A stretch of 64,000 nt of DNA. It comes from Pseudothermotoga elfii DSM 9442 = NBRC 107921. Its GTDB lineage: Bacteria > Thermotogota > Thermotogae > Thermotogales > DSM-5069. Under the pieces are notes generated by a model, which worked only from the letters and a program-made list of their open reading frames with translations, was not told where the DNA came from and did no database searches. Shown in pieces: positions 18,652 to 28,039 of this stretch; positions within the stretch are counted from its first letter, which is position 1; every line of letters starts with the position of its first letter. A program made the position numbers and the translations under genes. The stretch spans positions 62,001 to 126,000 of the forward strand of contig NC_022792.1 in NCBI RefSeq assembly GCF_000504085.1, read 5' to 3'.

Positions 18652-19590
18652 ATGCTCAGGGTAGAAAATCTCTCAAAGAATTTTCCCGTGGAATTTGACA
18701 TATTTGGCAAACCAAAGCGCTTTCTAAAAGCTGTCCAGGATGTCTCTTTTCAGGTAGAAAAGGGTTCTGTTTTCAGCATCGTTGGTGAAAGTGGATCTGG
18801 AAAATCCACGATAGCACGTATTTTGAGTGGCATATACAATCCATCCAGTGGAAAAATATATTACGAAGGAAAAATACTCAAAGACGCTAAAAGAATTAAA
18901 GACATCCAAATAGTATTTCAAGATCCAGAAACATCACTCAATCCCAGAAAAACTATCTCGTTTATTGTAGAAGAGGGACTTCTGGTTCACAGATCAGCAA
19001 GCAGGCTTGAGCGAAAAAAAATAGTCAGAGACGCTATCGAATCTGTCGGGTTGACGTCAGATATTTTGAAAAAATATCCTCATCAACTCAGTGGTGGTCA
19101 AAAACAGAGAGTTGCCATTGCCCGCAGTTTGGTGTTAAAACCCAAATTGCTCATACTCGATGAACCAACATCAGCTCTCGATGTATCCGTTCAAGCACAG
19201 ATATTGAATCTCTTGATGGAGCTGAAAGAACTTTACAGTTTAACGTATATATTGATCACTCATGACCTGAAGATAGTTAATCATCTATCAGATCAGGTAA
19301 TGGTTCTGTATCTCGGGCAAATCATGGAAATGGGTAGGTGCGATTCGATCATAGAAAATCCCTTCCACCCATACACAAAAAGCTTAATTGAGTCCATTCC
19401 AAAACCTGGTGAAAACAATCTTGAAAATTTTTCCCTTTCTGGAGAAATGCCAAGTCCTCTGAATCCGCCGGAGGGGTGCGCTTTTCAAACAAGATGCCCT
19501 GTGGCGTTTGAAAAATGTTCCAAAAAACCACCATTAATGAATTTTAGAGGCAGAAAAGTTCGATGCCATCTGTACAATCAGGAGGTGTAG
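18652..19590 (+). CDS. Oligopeptide ABC transporter ATPase (OppF-like)
   Basis: 312-aa second ATPase. Walker A GESGSGKST, signature LSGGQKQRVAIARS, Walker B LLILDEPTSALD, HPYTKSLIESIP and the C-terminal GCAFQTRCPVAFEKC cysteine cluster. Starts 1 bp after the OppD-like stop. It completes an SBP-2 permease-2 ATPase transporter. Confidence 0.93.
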   Translation: MLRVENLSKNFPVEFDIFGKPKRFLKAVQDVSFQVEKGSVFSIVGESGSGKSTIARILSGIYNPSSGKIYYEGKILKDAKRIKDIQIVFQDPETSLNPRKTISFIVEEGLLVHRSASRLERKKIVRDAIESVGLTSDILKKYPHQLSGGQKQRVAIARSLVLKPKLLILDEPTSALDVSVQAQILNLLMELKELYSLTYILITHDLKIVNHLSDQVMVLYLGQIMEMGRCDSIIENPFHPYTKSLIESIPKPGENNLENFSLSGEMPSPLNPPEGCAFQTRCPVAFEKCSKKPPLMNFRGRKVRCHLYNQEV

Positions 19591-19595
19591 GTAAA

Positions 19596-20525
19596 ATGCT
19601 TTCTCAAGTTGAGACAATCACAGAACTTCTGGATAGTCCATATGTAGATGGAAAGAAAGTCTGTGAACTGTTTGAAAATTATCAAGGTGTCAAAGCTGAA
19701 TATGAAACAATCACAACAAGCAGAGGTAAAACAGACATCGTGAGAATAACTATCGAAGGTCAGCAAAATGATGCTCCAGTCCTTGGAATCATTGGCCAGC
19801 TTGGTGGAGTCGGGGCAAGACCAGAAATGATAGGTCTTGTTAGCGATGCAGATGGAGCAATCGCTGCACTGGCAAGCGCGTTAAAGCTTGCACAGATGAA
19901 GCAAAAAGGAGAAAATCTTTCAGGAACAGTTTTCGTAGCAACCCATATCTGTCCTCATGCACCCACGATTCAACATAAACCCGTACCATTTATGGATTCA
20001 CCTGTAGGCGTCAGGCAGGCTTTAAAATTGATGATCAGAAGAAAATTAGATGCTATTCTCTCAATCGATACAACAAAAGGAAACCGTATTGCCAAAAAGA
20101 AGGGGTTTGCTATTTCACCAACTGTGCTAAAAGGGTATATACTAAAAGTGTCAGACAATTTGCTTGACATTTATGAACGTGTTACAGGAACAGAGCCTTT
20201 TGTACTACCGATAACATTTCAAGACATCACTCCATATGGAAACGGAGTGTATCATATAAATAGTATAATGCAACCATGTACTGTAGCCATAGATGTTCCT
20301 GTTGTTGGAGTCGCTATAACAACGCAGGTACCTGTTGCTGGATGCGCAACAGGGGCATCAAGTGAAGTAGACATAGAACAAGCTGCGCGGTTTTGTGTTG
20401 AAGTCGCAAAGTATTTTGGCCGGGGCGAGGTTAGATTTTACGACAAAGATGAATTTAAAAAAATTGAATCTCTTTACGGGGATCTGACTTTTTTAGTTTA
20501 TGCTGGAGAGGAGTGTGATGAATGA
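19596..20525 (+). CDS. DUF1177 family protein
   Basis: 309-aa protein recognised as DUF1177 from GQLGGVGARPEMIGLVSDADGAIAALASALKLA, ATHICPHAPTIQHKP and SIDTTKGNRIAKKKGFAISPTV. No function is established. The pattern of isolated His and Asp residues next to small-residue loops recalls a metallohydrolase, but that is inference. The frame opens at 19563 inside oppF; ATG 19596 follows CAGGAGGTG and is the start. The gene is the last enzyme-like member of the peptide operon. Confidence 0.78.
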   Translation: MLSQVETITELLDSPYVDGKKVCELFENYQGVKAEYETITTSRGKTDIVRITIEGQQNDAPVLGIIGQLGGVGARPEMIGLVSDADGAIAALASALKLAQMKQKGENLSGTVFVATHICPHAPTIQHKPVPFMDSPVGVRQALKLMIRRKLDAILSIDTTKGNRIAKKKGFAISPTVLKGYILKVSDNLLDIYERVTGTEPFVLPITFQDITPYGNGVYHINSIMQPCTVAIDVPVVGVAITTQVPVAGCATGASSEVDIEQAARFCVEVAKYFGRGEVRFYDKDEFKKIESLYGDLTFLVYAGEECDE

Positions 20526-21079
20526 ATAGCGAGTTGGACAACATAGGTGAAAAAATCAGATCACTCAGACAATCAAAAAAATTGACAGTCAGAGAACTCG
20601 CAAAGTTGTCTGGCGTAACTCCCGGCTTAATAAGTCAGATTGAGCATGGCAAAGTATCACCGTCTTTAAGCACTTTAAAAGCTATTCTTTCGGCTCTTGG
20701 AGAAACGATAATTTCTCTCGTAGAACAAGATGTTGGAGATCAGATCATAAAAGGTATTGTTAGAAAGGAAGAAAGAAGAAAGGTTATTGTCTCTCCCGGC
20801 TTGACTTACGAGCTTCTTTCATCAAAGAATAACGCTTATTCCATGTTCATTTCTTATCTGGAGCCCGGGGCGGATAGTGGGGAATCTTTTTATGCTCATG
20901 AAGGCATTGAATCGGGGATAGTTATTCAGGGAGAAGTTGAGATTACTGTTGGTGACAAATCAATTGTTTTGAGGGAAGGTGACAGCATAACCTACCCTTC
21001 CACGATACCGCATCGGTGGAAAAATGTTGGAAACGTCACTGCAGTGGGTGTGTGGGTAGTTAGCCCGCCAAGTTTTTAG
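20522..21079 (+). CDS. XRE-cupin transcriptional regulator
   Basis: 185-aa regulator. The N-terminal HTH (about 10-65: REKLTVRELAKLSGVTPGLIS-like LTVRELAKLSGVTPGLISQI, then SPSLSTLKAILSALG) is followed by a C-terminal cupin (about 110-180: YAHEGIESGIVIQGEVEITVG and YPSTIPHRWKNVG). This architecture commonly controls amino acid or amine catabolism and senses a small carboxylate or amino acid. ATGA overlap with the DUF1177 gene suggests it regulates its own operon. Confidence 0.88.
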   Translation: MNSELDNIGEKIRSLRQSKKLTVRELAKLSGVTPGLISQIEHGKVSPSLSTLKAILSALGETIISLVEQDVGDQIIKGIVRKEERRKVIVSPGLTYELLSSKNNAYSMFISYLEPGADSGESFYAHEGIESGIVIQGEVEITVGDKSIVLREGDSITYPSTIPHRWKNVGNVTAVGVWVVSPPSF

Positions 21080-21123
21080 GAAAATTCTATGGTAATGTAG
21101 AAAGCTATTCAGGGAGTGAAAAG

Positions 21124-21501
21124 ATGTTCAACGAGAATTTCCAAATAATAAAAACAGCTATGGATGTAGCAATATTAAGACAGAATATCTTTGCCCAGAA
21201 CATTGCTAATGCAGAAACACCCGGATACAAAAGAAAATATGTTGTCTTTGAAGAACTTCTCAATCAGGCTATGAGCATGAAGATGAAAACCACAGATGAC
21301 AATCATATACAAACAGAGAAATCTGTGGTTAAACCTCAGATAAAAGAAGAGGAAAGCTTCTTTTACAGAAACGATGAAAACGGGGTGGACTTAGAAATTG
21401 AAATAGCTCAAATGACAGCTAATGGATTAAAATATGAAGTACTCTCGCGCTTGATGAGCAAAAATATTGAATATTACAACACTGTTCTAAGGAGTGCTTG
21501 A
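21124..21501 (+). CDS. flgB: Flagellar basal-body rod protein FlgB
   Basis: 125-aa proximal rod protein. LRQNIFAQNIANAETPGYKRKYVVFEELL is the rod-protein N-terminal signature, and EIEIAQMTANGLKYEVLSRLMSKNIEYYNTVLRS the C-terminal helix. First of three adjacent rod and hook-base genes. ATG behind AGGGAGTG. There is a 44-bp gap after the regulator gene; no terminator is visible in it. Confidence 0.94.
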   Translation: MFNENFQIIKTAMDVAILRQNIFAQNIANAETPGYKRKYVVFEELLNQAMSMKMKTTDDNHIQTEKSVVKPQIKEEESFFYRNDENGVDLEIEIAQMTANGLKYEVLSRLMSKNIEYYNTVLRSA

Positions 21502-21502
21502 T

Positions 21503-21916
21503 ATGAACGAATTTCTTATCATGAATGTCAGCGCATCTGGTATGACAGCTCAGAGATTAAGAGTTGATATAATATCAAGTAACATAGCCAATTCAGAAAC
21601 AACAAGGACCGATCGGGGTACACCTTATAGAAGGCGTGTACCTGTTTTCTCAGAATATCTGATAAGCGACGGTAAATCTGCGAGCACGGGCGTGAAAGTT
21701 GTAAGAATTGAAGAAGATCCGTCACCATTCAGGCTCGTTTATGATCCTTCACACCCGGATGCAGATGAGAATGGTTATGTAAGTTTGCCTAACGTCAATG
21801 TACTCAGAGAAATGGTTGATTTAATAAGTGCACAGAGATCTTACGAAGCAAATATTTCTGCGTTTAATACAACAAAGTCCATGATCAACAGTGCCCTTCA
21901 AATAGGGAGGGGTTAA
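21503..21916 (+). CDS. flgC: Flagellar basal-body rod protein FlgC
   Basis: 137-aa proximal rod protein. SGMTAQRLRVDIISSNIANSETT near the N terminus, then YVSLPNVNVLREMVDLISAQRSYEANISAFNTTKSM at the C terminus, both standard for FlgC. The frame opens at GTG 21494 inside flgB, but ATG 21503 is spaced 8 bp from AAGGAG. Confidence 0.95.
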   Translation: MNEFLIMNVSASGMTAQRLRVDIISSNIANSETTRTDRGTPYRRRVPVFSEYLISDGKSASTGVKVVRIEEDPSPFRLVYDPSHPDADENGYVSLPNVNVLREMVDLISAQRSYEANISAFNTTKSMINSALQIGRG

Positions 21917-21919
21917 TAA

Positions 21920-22213
21920 ATGGTAGACAAAATATCAGGAATAAATCAAGATTTGAATTCATTGAACCAGACCTCAGAGAAAAAGAAAAGCGAAAATGAT
22001 TTTGCAGAGATTTTTAAGAGCGCCATCAATAAAGTGAATCAAATTCAAAAAAATGCCGAACAGATGTCTGCAGATTTTGCGCTTGGAAAAATCAGCAATA
22101 TACATGAAGTGATAATTGAGGCAGAGAAAGCAAGCATTGCCCTCAAACTAACAACAGAAGTAAGAAACAGAATAGTTGAAGCTTACAGGGAAATAATGAG
22201 AATGCAGTTATAA
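21920..22213 (+). CDS. fliE: Flagellar hook-basal body protein FliE
   Basis: 97-aa FliE, which joins the MS ring to the rod. [21 protein letters not shown] and [46 protein letters not shown] are diagnostic. The stop codon TAA shares a TTATAA with the stop of the convergent glycosyltransferase gene, so the two genes overlap by 6 bp tail to tail. Confidence 0.94.
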   Translation: MVDKISGINQDLNSLNQTSEKKKSENDFAEIFKSAINKVNQIQKNAEQMSADFALGKISNIHEVIIEAEKASIALKLTTEVRNRIVEAYREIMRMQL

Positions 22214-23497
22214 ATTTTTCATCAGCTCATCAAGTCTTTTTTCCAAGCTTTCTAAGGACAGATATTTTTTCCCTATGTCGAAGTTTTGTTTTACTTTTTT
22301 TTCGAGCTCTTCTGTTCTGCCGATTAGTCCTGCAAGCTTTTTGGCTGCTTTTTGCAAAATATTTTTGTCTATTTCATAAAACCCGGTTTTTTCGTTCCAC
22401 ACAACTGCATCAGATAAAGATATGAAATCAAATCCAAGAGGCTTTATATCAGTTTTGTAAACAGGATATTCAAAAACAATCAATGGCTTTCTCGCAAAAA
22501 CAGCTTCAATGAGTTGATTTCCCCAACCTTCCAGAACAGAAGTATAGGTTATTGCATCAGATATCGCGTATATGTCCCAGAAAGAGTAGAATTTCTCTTC
22601 TCTGTTTGACCTGTTCTGCCTCAACAAAGGATAAGCAAAATGAGTTTTAACTTTTATATTATCAGCTTTTTTTTGAAGCTTCTGAAAATAGCCAAGCGAT
22701 TCTTTTTCGGGAAATCCACCAACGACGAAATGAACTTCTTTTTTAACAAATTTTTGAAGATATTCCGCAAAATCCATCGCAATTTCTATAGCTTTCCTCT
22801 CAACAATACGCGTTGCATGCAACAAAACAAAATCCTTATCAGATATGCCAAGTTTGCCTCTCAAATCTCTGTTGTAGTCATCTATCACCCACTGTGGTTG
22901 ATCGAAATCAAAAACATTTGGTATTACAAAAGAATTTACACCTTTGCGTGAAATAAGTTCATTTCTTGCTATATTGTTTATGGTAACATGCACCATATTG
23001 CTATTTTTGGGTGGGAAATAGTCATCTAAAATCTTCTCTACAAAACCCATTTGGGAATTAGAATATCTCTCGCGCTCCCAGTAAAAATCATGGTGATGCC
23101 CTACAACCTTCACCTTATTTTCCCGCGCATACTGATCAATCGCCACTGCTGCAGCCAAATTGAAACCGAGAGAAAAGATATTGTTGACTATGAAAATATC
23201 CGCTGGAGGTGCTTTGGCTTCCAGCTCCGATCTGATCTGTTGAACATATTTCTGAAAGATTCTGATGAAAAATTTCTCGTCAACTGATAATTTTTCAAAT
23301 GCGTTTCTATGAATCCACAGATTCACCTGATTTCTCATTGATATAGTTGAAATCTGGACTCCACCAACTTCGTACAGATCTCCTGAAATATAGAAAACAT
23401 CATGCCCCATTTTCTCAAGAACACGTTTCCATTTCGCCATTTCCAAGGAAACACCATCTGTCTCACCAGCTCTGAAATGAACGAGGGCGATTTTCAT
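22208..23497 (-). CDS. GT4-family glycosyltransferase (candidate mannosyl/glucosylglycerate-type synthase)
   Basis: 429-aa GT-B fold glycosyltransferase. The N-terminal domain opens [20 protein letters not shown] with an acceptor-side glycine loop; the C-terminal donor domain has [20 protein letters not shown] (about 230) and [25 protein letters not shown] (about 315-340), where the E-x7-E motif of GT4 retaining enzymes is seen. The opening resembles what I recall of the Petrotoga mannosylglucosylglycerate synthases, but I cannot verify this by alignment. Last gene of the operon; ATGA overlap with the regulator. The donor sugar is unknown. Confidence 0.72.
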   Translation of the reverse strand: MKIALVHFRAGETDGVSLEMAKWKRVLEKMGHDVFYISGDLYEVGGVQISTISMRNQVNLWIHRNAFEKLSVDEKFFIRIFQKYVQQIRSELEAKAPPADIFIVNNIFSLGFNLAAAVAIDQYARENKVKVVGHHHDFYWERERYSNSQMGFVEKILDDYFPPKNSNMVHVTINNIARNELISRKGVNSFVIPNVFDFDQPQWVIDDYNRDLRGKLGISDKDFVLLHATRIVERKAIEIAMDFAEYLQKFVKKEVHFVVGGFPEKESLGYFQKLQKKADNIKVKTHFAYPLLRQNRSNREEKFYSFWDIYAISDAITYTSVLEGWGNQLIEAVFARKPLIVFEYPVYKTDIKPLGFDFISLSDAVVWNEKTGFYEIDKNILQKAAKKLAGLIGRTEELEKKVKQNFDIGKKYLSLESLEKRLDELMKNL

Positions 23498-24321
23498 TGC
23501 TCACCACCACTATACATTTTCGGTTTGAGCACTTCCGAAAGATCGTTGAGATGACTTTCTTTTTCTCCATATATTTTCTTCAGAACCATCTTGAATAGAA
23601 TCTCCAGAACCGCCATTTCTCCAAGATTTCCTCTGAGAAATTCATACTTTTCAAATCTCGCAACTGGACTATAAAGGGCAATATCCACAACACTCGACAG
23701 AGGAGAATTTATTCCGGCAGTTACAGCCACTGTTCTGGCACCAACATCTCTCGCAACCTGAGTTGATTTCACGGTATCTCTTATGTTTCCACTATGACTG
23801 ACTGAGATCACAAGATCTTTCTCACAGAGGCCTGTTGCCACGATAACCTGTACATGGGGATCGTTGTAGCAAAATGAGGAAAAACCAAGTAAAGATAGCA
23901 ACAAACTACCATACTCAGCAACCACAGATGAAAGTCCTACACCAAAAAATATAGTTTTTTGAGATTGTACGATCCAGTCAGCTGCCTTTTGCAAATCATC
24001 CTTTTTGAGAGTCGTCTTCATTCTTTCTGCAAGAGATTTGATCTCCTCCACATATTCATCAAGTGTTTCCATGTTTGTCAGAGGAACAGATTTCACACCA
24101 CTTGTCTGTCTAATCAATTCTATTTTAAATGCCTGATATCCTTTGAATTTCATCTTCTTAATTACTCTGTATATAGTGGTTTCACTAACATCAACGACCC
24201 TTGCAAACTCAGTTATAGAATAATGGATCACATCATCAGGTCTTTCAAGTATATACATCGCTACTTTTTTCTCTGAATCGCTCAATCTGTCGAATATTCC
24301 AAGAAGGTAATCAAATATCAC
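23494..24321 (-). CDS. RpiR-family transcriptional regulator
   Basis: 275-aa regulator with an N-terminal HTH_6 (LSDSEKKVAMYILERPDDVIHYSITEFARVVDVSETTIYRVIKKMKFKGYQAF, about 10-60) and a C-terminal SIS domain (about 110-240: IFFGVGLSSVVAEYGSLLLS, LVISVSHSGNIRDTVK, VAVTAGINSPLSSVVD) that binds a phosphosugar or sugar ligand. GTG 24321 overlaps the upstream stop as GTGA behind GAGGTGG; the longer frame from 24330 begins inside that ribosome site. It probably controls the eight-gene operon it lies in. Confidence 0.85.
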   Translation of the reverse strand: MIFDYLLGIFDRLSDSEKKVAMYILERPDDVIHYSITEFARVVDVSETTIYRVIKKMKFKGYQAFKIELIRQTSGVKSVPLTNMETLDEYVEEIKSLAERMKTTLKKDDLQKAADWIVQSQKTIFFGVGLSSVVAEYGSLLLSLLGFSSFCYNDPHVQVIVATGLCEKDLVISVSHSGNIRDTVKSTQVARDVGARTVAVTAGINSPLSSVVDIALYSPVARFEKYEFLRGNLGEMAVLEILFKMVLKKIYGEKESHLNDLSEVLKPKMYSGGEQ

Positions 24322-25502
24322 CCAAACCACCTCTTTGAAAACGACGGTTTAAGCTGCAAAAATACACCCAATTGTTTCTCGATAACCTCCTCTGCAACGC
24401 AGTCGTCAACCCCCCGGGTCTCTTCAACAAAGCTGGCTATTCGGGCAAAATAAAACGGAAGTAAATCAACTATCGCCTGCTCATCAGCAGTTTTTTTATA
24501 ATGAAGAGCAACCTGATAAACAATTTCAACCCAATCATCAACTTTTATCTGCCCTGAGTTAACAACGGAATCAACTATTTTCCACGGCAAATAGGATATA
24601 TGTTCCAGCCTGTTTTTCAAAAAGTTTCGCGCTTTTTCTTTCAAACCGGGAAGATCTATCACGATTTTCTCCACAATCTGGTTGGGCTGCTCCCCGTACA
24701 CATAACACTTTTCAACTTTGTTGACGTTCTTCCATTTATCTTCATAAGCCAGCATCAAATCAAAGAGAGTCTGTACAACTTGAACAAACATATTTTGAAG
24801 ATGCTTACCAGGATCTTTAACATCGTGAACTTTTGCTCCAAGAGCCGCTTGTAAAGGCTTTTTGTTTGATTCATTTATGGCAATTGTTGTCATCCAGATA
24901 TCTATACCAAATCTTGCCACGTTTGTCTGCCAGGTATCGACTGGTTTTGAAAGGTAAGTTTCTATTAATCTGCGTCCGACACCGAAATCTCCACCTATGG
25001 GCTGGCGAATTTTTAATCCGTACAGAACAGAGGTCAGCGGATAACAGATATTGTTCGTTATGGTTCCGTCATATTTATGTCTCAGATAAAACGGCGCCAC
25101 GTAATCTGTCTTCCCATGAATAATTGGTGATGCGAGCCTTTCTATCCACCACGGCTGAACACTTCGCAAATCTGAATCAAGCATTATAAAGACTTCTGCT
25201 CTCACCTTGTGTGCAACTTCTAAGAGAGCTCTAACAGCGCTACCTTTTCCAGCTATACCCCTGTATTTGAAAGACATTTTTTCCACTCCAAACGTATCAC
25301 TATTCATGAATGCATCGATAGTGCCATCAGTAGAGCCTCCATCAGAATTAACTATCAAAGCCTTCAAATTGAGATCCAGACAACCTTTTGCAGCTACACT
25401 TGCCACATTTGCTATTGTCTCAGCATTATTGTAACTCGGTATACCTACCAGTACATCATATTTCTTTAAATCATGAACCTCATTGACATACTCCACAATC
25501 AT
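24318..25502 (-). CDS. GT81-like glycosyltransferase (glucosylglycerate synthase-type)
   Basis: 394-aa GT-A glycosyltransferase. LVGIPSYNNAETIANV (about 20), NSDGGSTDGT, YRGIAGKGSAVRALLEVA and the metal-binding LDSDLRSVQPWWIERLASPI (DSD, about 122) form the donor half. TNNICYPLTSVLYGLKIRQPIGGDFGVG and RFGIDIWMTTIAI follow, an arrangement typical of GpgS/Ggs enzymes that glycosylate glycerate or 3-phosphoglycerate. The family is longer at the C terminus here, with an all-helical extension of about 150 aa. No phosphatase gene is nearby, which favours direct glycerate glycosylation. ATG 25502 or GTG 25496 could be the start; both overlap or abut the GH38 stop. Confidence 0.68.
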   Translation of the reverse strand: MIVEYVNEVHDLKKYDVLVGIPSYNNAETIANVASVAAKGCLDLNLKALIVNSDGGSTDGTIDAFMNSDTFGVEKMSFKYRGIAGKGSAVRALLEVAHKVRAEVFIMLDSDLRSVQPWWIERLASPIIHGKTDYVAPFYLRHKYDGTITNNICYPLTSVLYGLKIRQPIGGDFGVGRRLIETYLSKPVDTWQTNVARFGIDIWMTTIAINESNKKPLQAALGAKVHDVKDPGKHLQNMFVQVVQTLFDLMLAYEDKWKNVNKVEKCYVYGEQPNQIVEKIVIDLPGLKEKARNFLKNRLEHISYLPWKIVDSVVNSGQIKVDDWVEIVYQVALHYKKTADEQAIVDLLPFYFARIASFVEETRGVDDCVAEEVIEKQLGVFLQLKPSFSKRWFG

Positions 25503-28039
25503 TCCTCCTCCATAAGTTCAACTATGTAGTCAGAAATTCTTTTCTTCGATCTTACTTCATTTAACTTCCAGACTAATTTCTCTGGAAGCCTCCCTTTAAG
25601 GAGAGGCAGAGATAATTTCAATTCCAGCATGGTTCTGTACAGAGTAAAAAACCTGTGCAGTAAAAAGCGATATTCTTTTGTGTTTTTTTCTATGTTTTTC
25701 AATTTGGTTTTCACATTTTTTATCTCTTCATTGATCTTGTTTATTTTATCTTTAATCGCTTTCTGCATATTTGCAGACGAGGTCTTTTTACCAGCCCTGG
25801 AAGGAAAAGAAGGAAAATCGACAAATCTGACTAATACTGAATTTTTCTCCCCAGCAGTTTTTCTCGGATTCAAAGGAACTGTTGAAATCTTTCCAGGAAG
25901 AATATGTTCAACAATCTCATCAAAAGGGTTATAAACAAAAACTTTACTTTCTTTTACACAAACCCACGGTAATTTACTCAAAAAAAGGATTTTATTATTT
26001 CTACAACAGCTGTTATTCTTCAACTCTATCTTTAAAGGCTGGTCATCAAACAAATTGAACCATTTCATAAACTCCGTTGATTTAACATTTACATTCACAT
26101 CACATACAGCAAGCTCAAATCGTGTTGTTCTATCACATTTTGCACCTGGAGCATATATGAGGGGTCCGGCATCACCAATCCTTCCTTTTACATTCTTTTT
26201 TGCAATCCACTCCACAGAACGGATCAAAGTTACGGACAGTTTTGAATCATCAATTCTGTAACTTCTTAATCCCTTAGCCATAAGCGCAACAGTTCTGCCG
26301 GGAAATGAAAGTGATACAAAACCCTGAAAGGGGTATTCATCAACCTTTCCAACTTCTCTGGCAGCAATCAACACATGCTTCAATCTTTCAAGAAGCTCTT
26401 CATCAATAAATTCATATGTTTCCTTTTCACGCCGGACTATTTCAAATGGCATTTTGGCAAACACTTCTGAACCGCTATTTTTCATCTTTATCGAAAAATT
26501 GAGCACATAATTTTTTCCTTTTGAAGTGGTTACTATACTCCATTTGATTAAGGGTGTTTTGTCAAAAACTATCTTTTCTTCTGTTTCTATTACGGCATTT
26601 CTTGATCTTAGCTTCCTTTTCATTTTGATGATCTTGTGGTTCAATCCAGCACTTTCAATTTCTATAGATTTAACAGAGCATGAAAAATCAAGAGGGCTGG
26701 TAAAACTCGAATAACTATCTCCTGCTTCCTTAAGCAGCTCCAGATATCCCACACTAAAGTCATTTACCTTCATAATACCGTTATTTTTCAATTCTGCCCT
26801 GTAAAAATCGTTTTTCCATACAAGCGTATTATCATTTCTGTAGCGGTCAACTTTTTCTATTCTGTAAAAACCTACTCCTTTGCTTTTCAGAAAAAAGCAT
26901 CTTCTGCCATCACAGTACCAGTTATTATATTCATGCGGAGAAAAGCACAACGCATAAGAGCCACTCTTGAAATTCGATGCACCTAAATAATTGCCTATCT
27001 TACTCAAAAGAAACTTTTTAAGATCTCTATAGAGTTCTCTATAGGTTTTTTCCATGTTCTCATGGACTTTGTCTATCGCAACCCCACAGATATTGTCATG
27101 TATGAGTGTTTTCAAATATCTTCTCCACAAATCTTCTACAGATTCGCCGCCGAAAATTGAGAGAAAGTCACAGTACCTGAGCATTTTCTCAATATAATAA
27201 GCTTCTACTTTCAGATAACTCCTACTCGACAATGTCCCGGGAAAGACACAGGCATATTTACCACTTAACATTTCACCTCTCACAACAGGTATGTTCAATG
27301 ATTCATCAATATGGCTCAAAAAGATTTCTGGAGAAGATCTCACAGTCTCACCATTCCGGCTCAGTAATTCAAACGGATCTTCGGGAGACAAATCAAGATC
27401 ATACCCATCAAGTAGAGGTATCTGTTTCGTTAAAGAAAATGGTTCAAGCTTTTTTATTTCATGGATCAATCTCTTTTTTGCAATATCTTTCGTCAAAGAA
27501 AGTCCGTACAGATTTCTATAACCTCCTATGAGGAAAACACACAAAACTCTCGAGCCATCAATAGATTCATGAACAAATTCTATCGTTGGATTCTCAATGC
27601 CAACGCCTCTCCACAAAAAAACCGCTGCTATTCCATACATTCTGAGCAATTGAGAAAGTTGAGAAATAAAGCCAAAATTGTCGACCATCCAGGCAATTTT
27701 CGGTAAATCTCCAAATTTCTCCATATCTTTCAAACCAATCTCAAAATTTTTTATAATAGCTGCTTCTGAAGCTATTCGAAAATCTATCTGCGAATACACC
27801 GGACCAATTATCAAATTTCCTGATTTAATCGCTGCAACTAATTTTTTTTCAAACTCAGGAAAATTCTCCAGCAAATCCTCGATTATGAGTGTCTGACCAT
27901 CAAGAACAAAAGTATATTCAGGGGTTTTCTCGATGAGAATAAAGAGCCTTTCAAAAAGTTCCCTCAACCATGAATTCGTGATATTCGAGGTGGCAAACCA
28001 TTCCCTATCCCAGTGTGTGTGGCAGATAATGTGATTCAA
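25499..28039 (-). CDS. GH38 alpha-mannosidase (MngB-like)
   Basis: 846-aa family 38 glycoside hydrolase, cytoplasmic (no signal peptide). The zinc and catalytic motifs are HTHWDREW at residues 7-14, VDNFGFISQLSQLL with the nucleophile Asp (about 140), and IHDNICGVAIDKVHENM (about 315). The family's central and C-terminal beta domains follow, then a charged coiled coil and helical tail (about 760-846). E. coli MngB, of this family, hydrolyses mannosylglycerate 6-phosphate; the adjacent glycerate-type GT genes make a related substrate plausible. TTG start overlapping the ATPase stop as TTGA. Confidence 0.85.
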   Translation of the reverse strand: MNHIICHTHWDREWFATSNITNSWLRELFERLFILIEKTPEYTFVLDGQTLIIEDLLENFPEFEKKLVAAIKSGNLIIGPVYSQIDFRIASEAAIIKNFEIGLKDMEKFGDLPKIAWMVDNFGFISQLSQLLRMYGIAAVFLWRGVGIENPTIEFVHESIDGSRVLCVFLIGGYRNLYGLSLTKDIAKKRLIHEIKKLEPFSLTKQIPLLDGYDLDLSPEDPFELLSRNGETVRSSPEIFLSHIDESLNIPVVRGEMLSGKYACVFPGTLSSRSYLKVEAYYIEKMLRYCDFLSIFGGESVEDLWRRYLKTLIHDNICGVAIDKVHENMEKTYRELYRDLKKFLLSKIGNYLGASNFKSGSYALCFSPHEYNNWYCDGRRCFFLKSKGVGFYRIEKVDRYRNDNTLVWKNDFYRAELKNNGIMKVNDFSVGYLELLKEAGDSYSSFTSPLDFSCSVKSIEIESAGLNHKIIKMKRKLRSRNAVIETEEKIVFDKTPLIKWSIVTTSKGKNYVLNFSIKMKNSGSEVFAKMPFEIVRREKETYEFIDEELLERLKHVLIAAREVGKVDEYPFQGFVSLSFPGRTVALMAKGLRSYRIDDSKLSVTLIRSVEWIAKKNVKGRIGDAGPLIYAPGAKCDRTTRFELAVCDVNVNVKSTEFMKWFNLFDDQPLKIELKNNSCCRNNKILFLSKLPWVCVKESKVFVYNPFDEIVEHILPGKISTVPLNPRKTAGEKNSVLVRFVDFPSFPSRAGKKTSSANMQKAIKDKINKINEEIKNVKTKLKNIEKNTKEYRFLLHRFFTLYRTMLELKLSLPLLKGRLPEKLVWKLNEVRSKKRISDYIVELMEEE

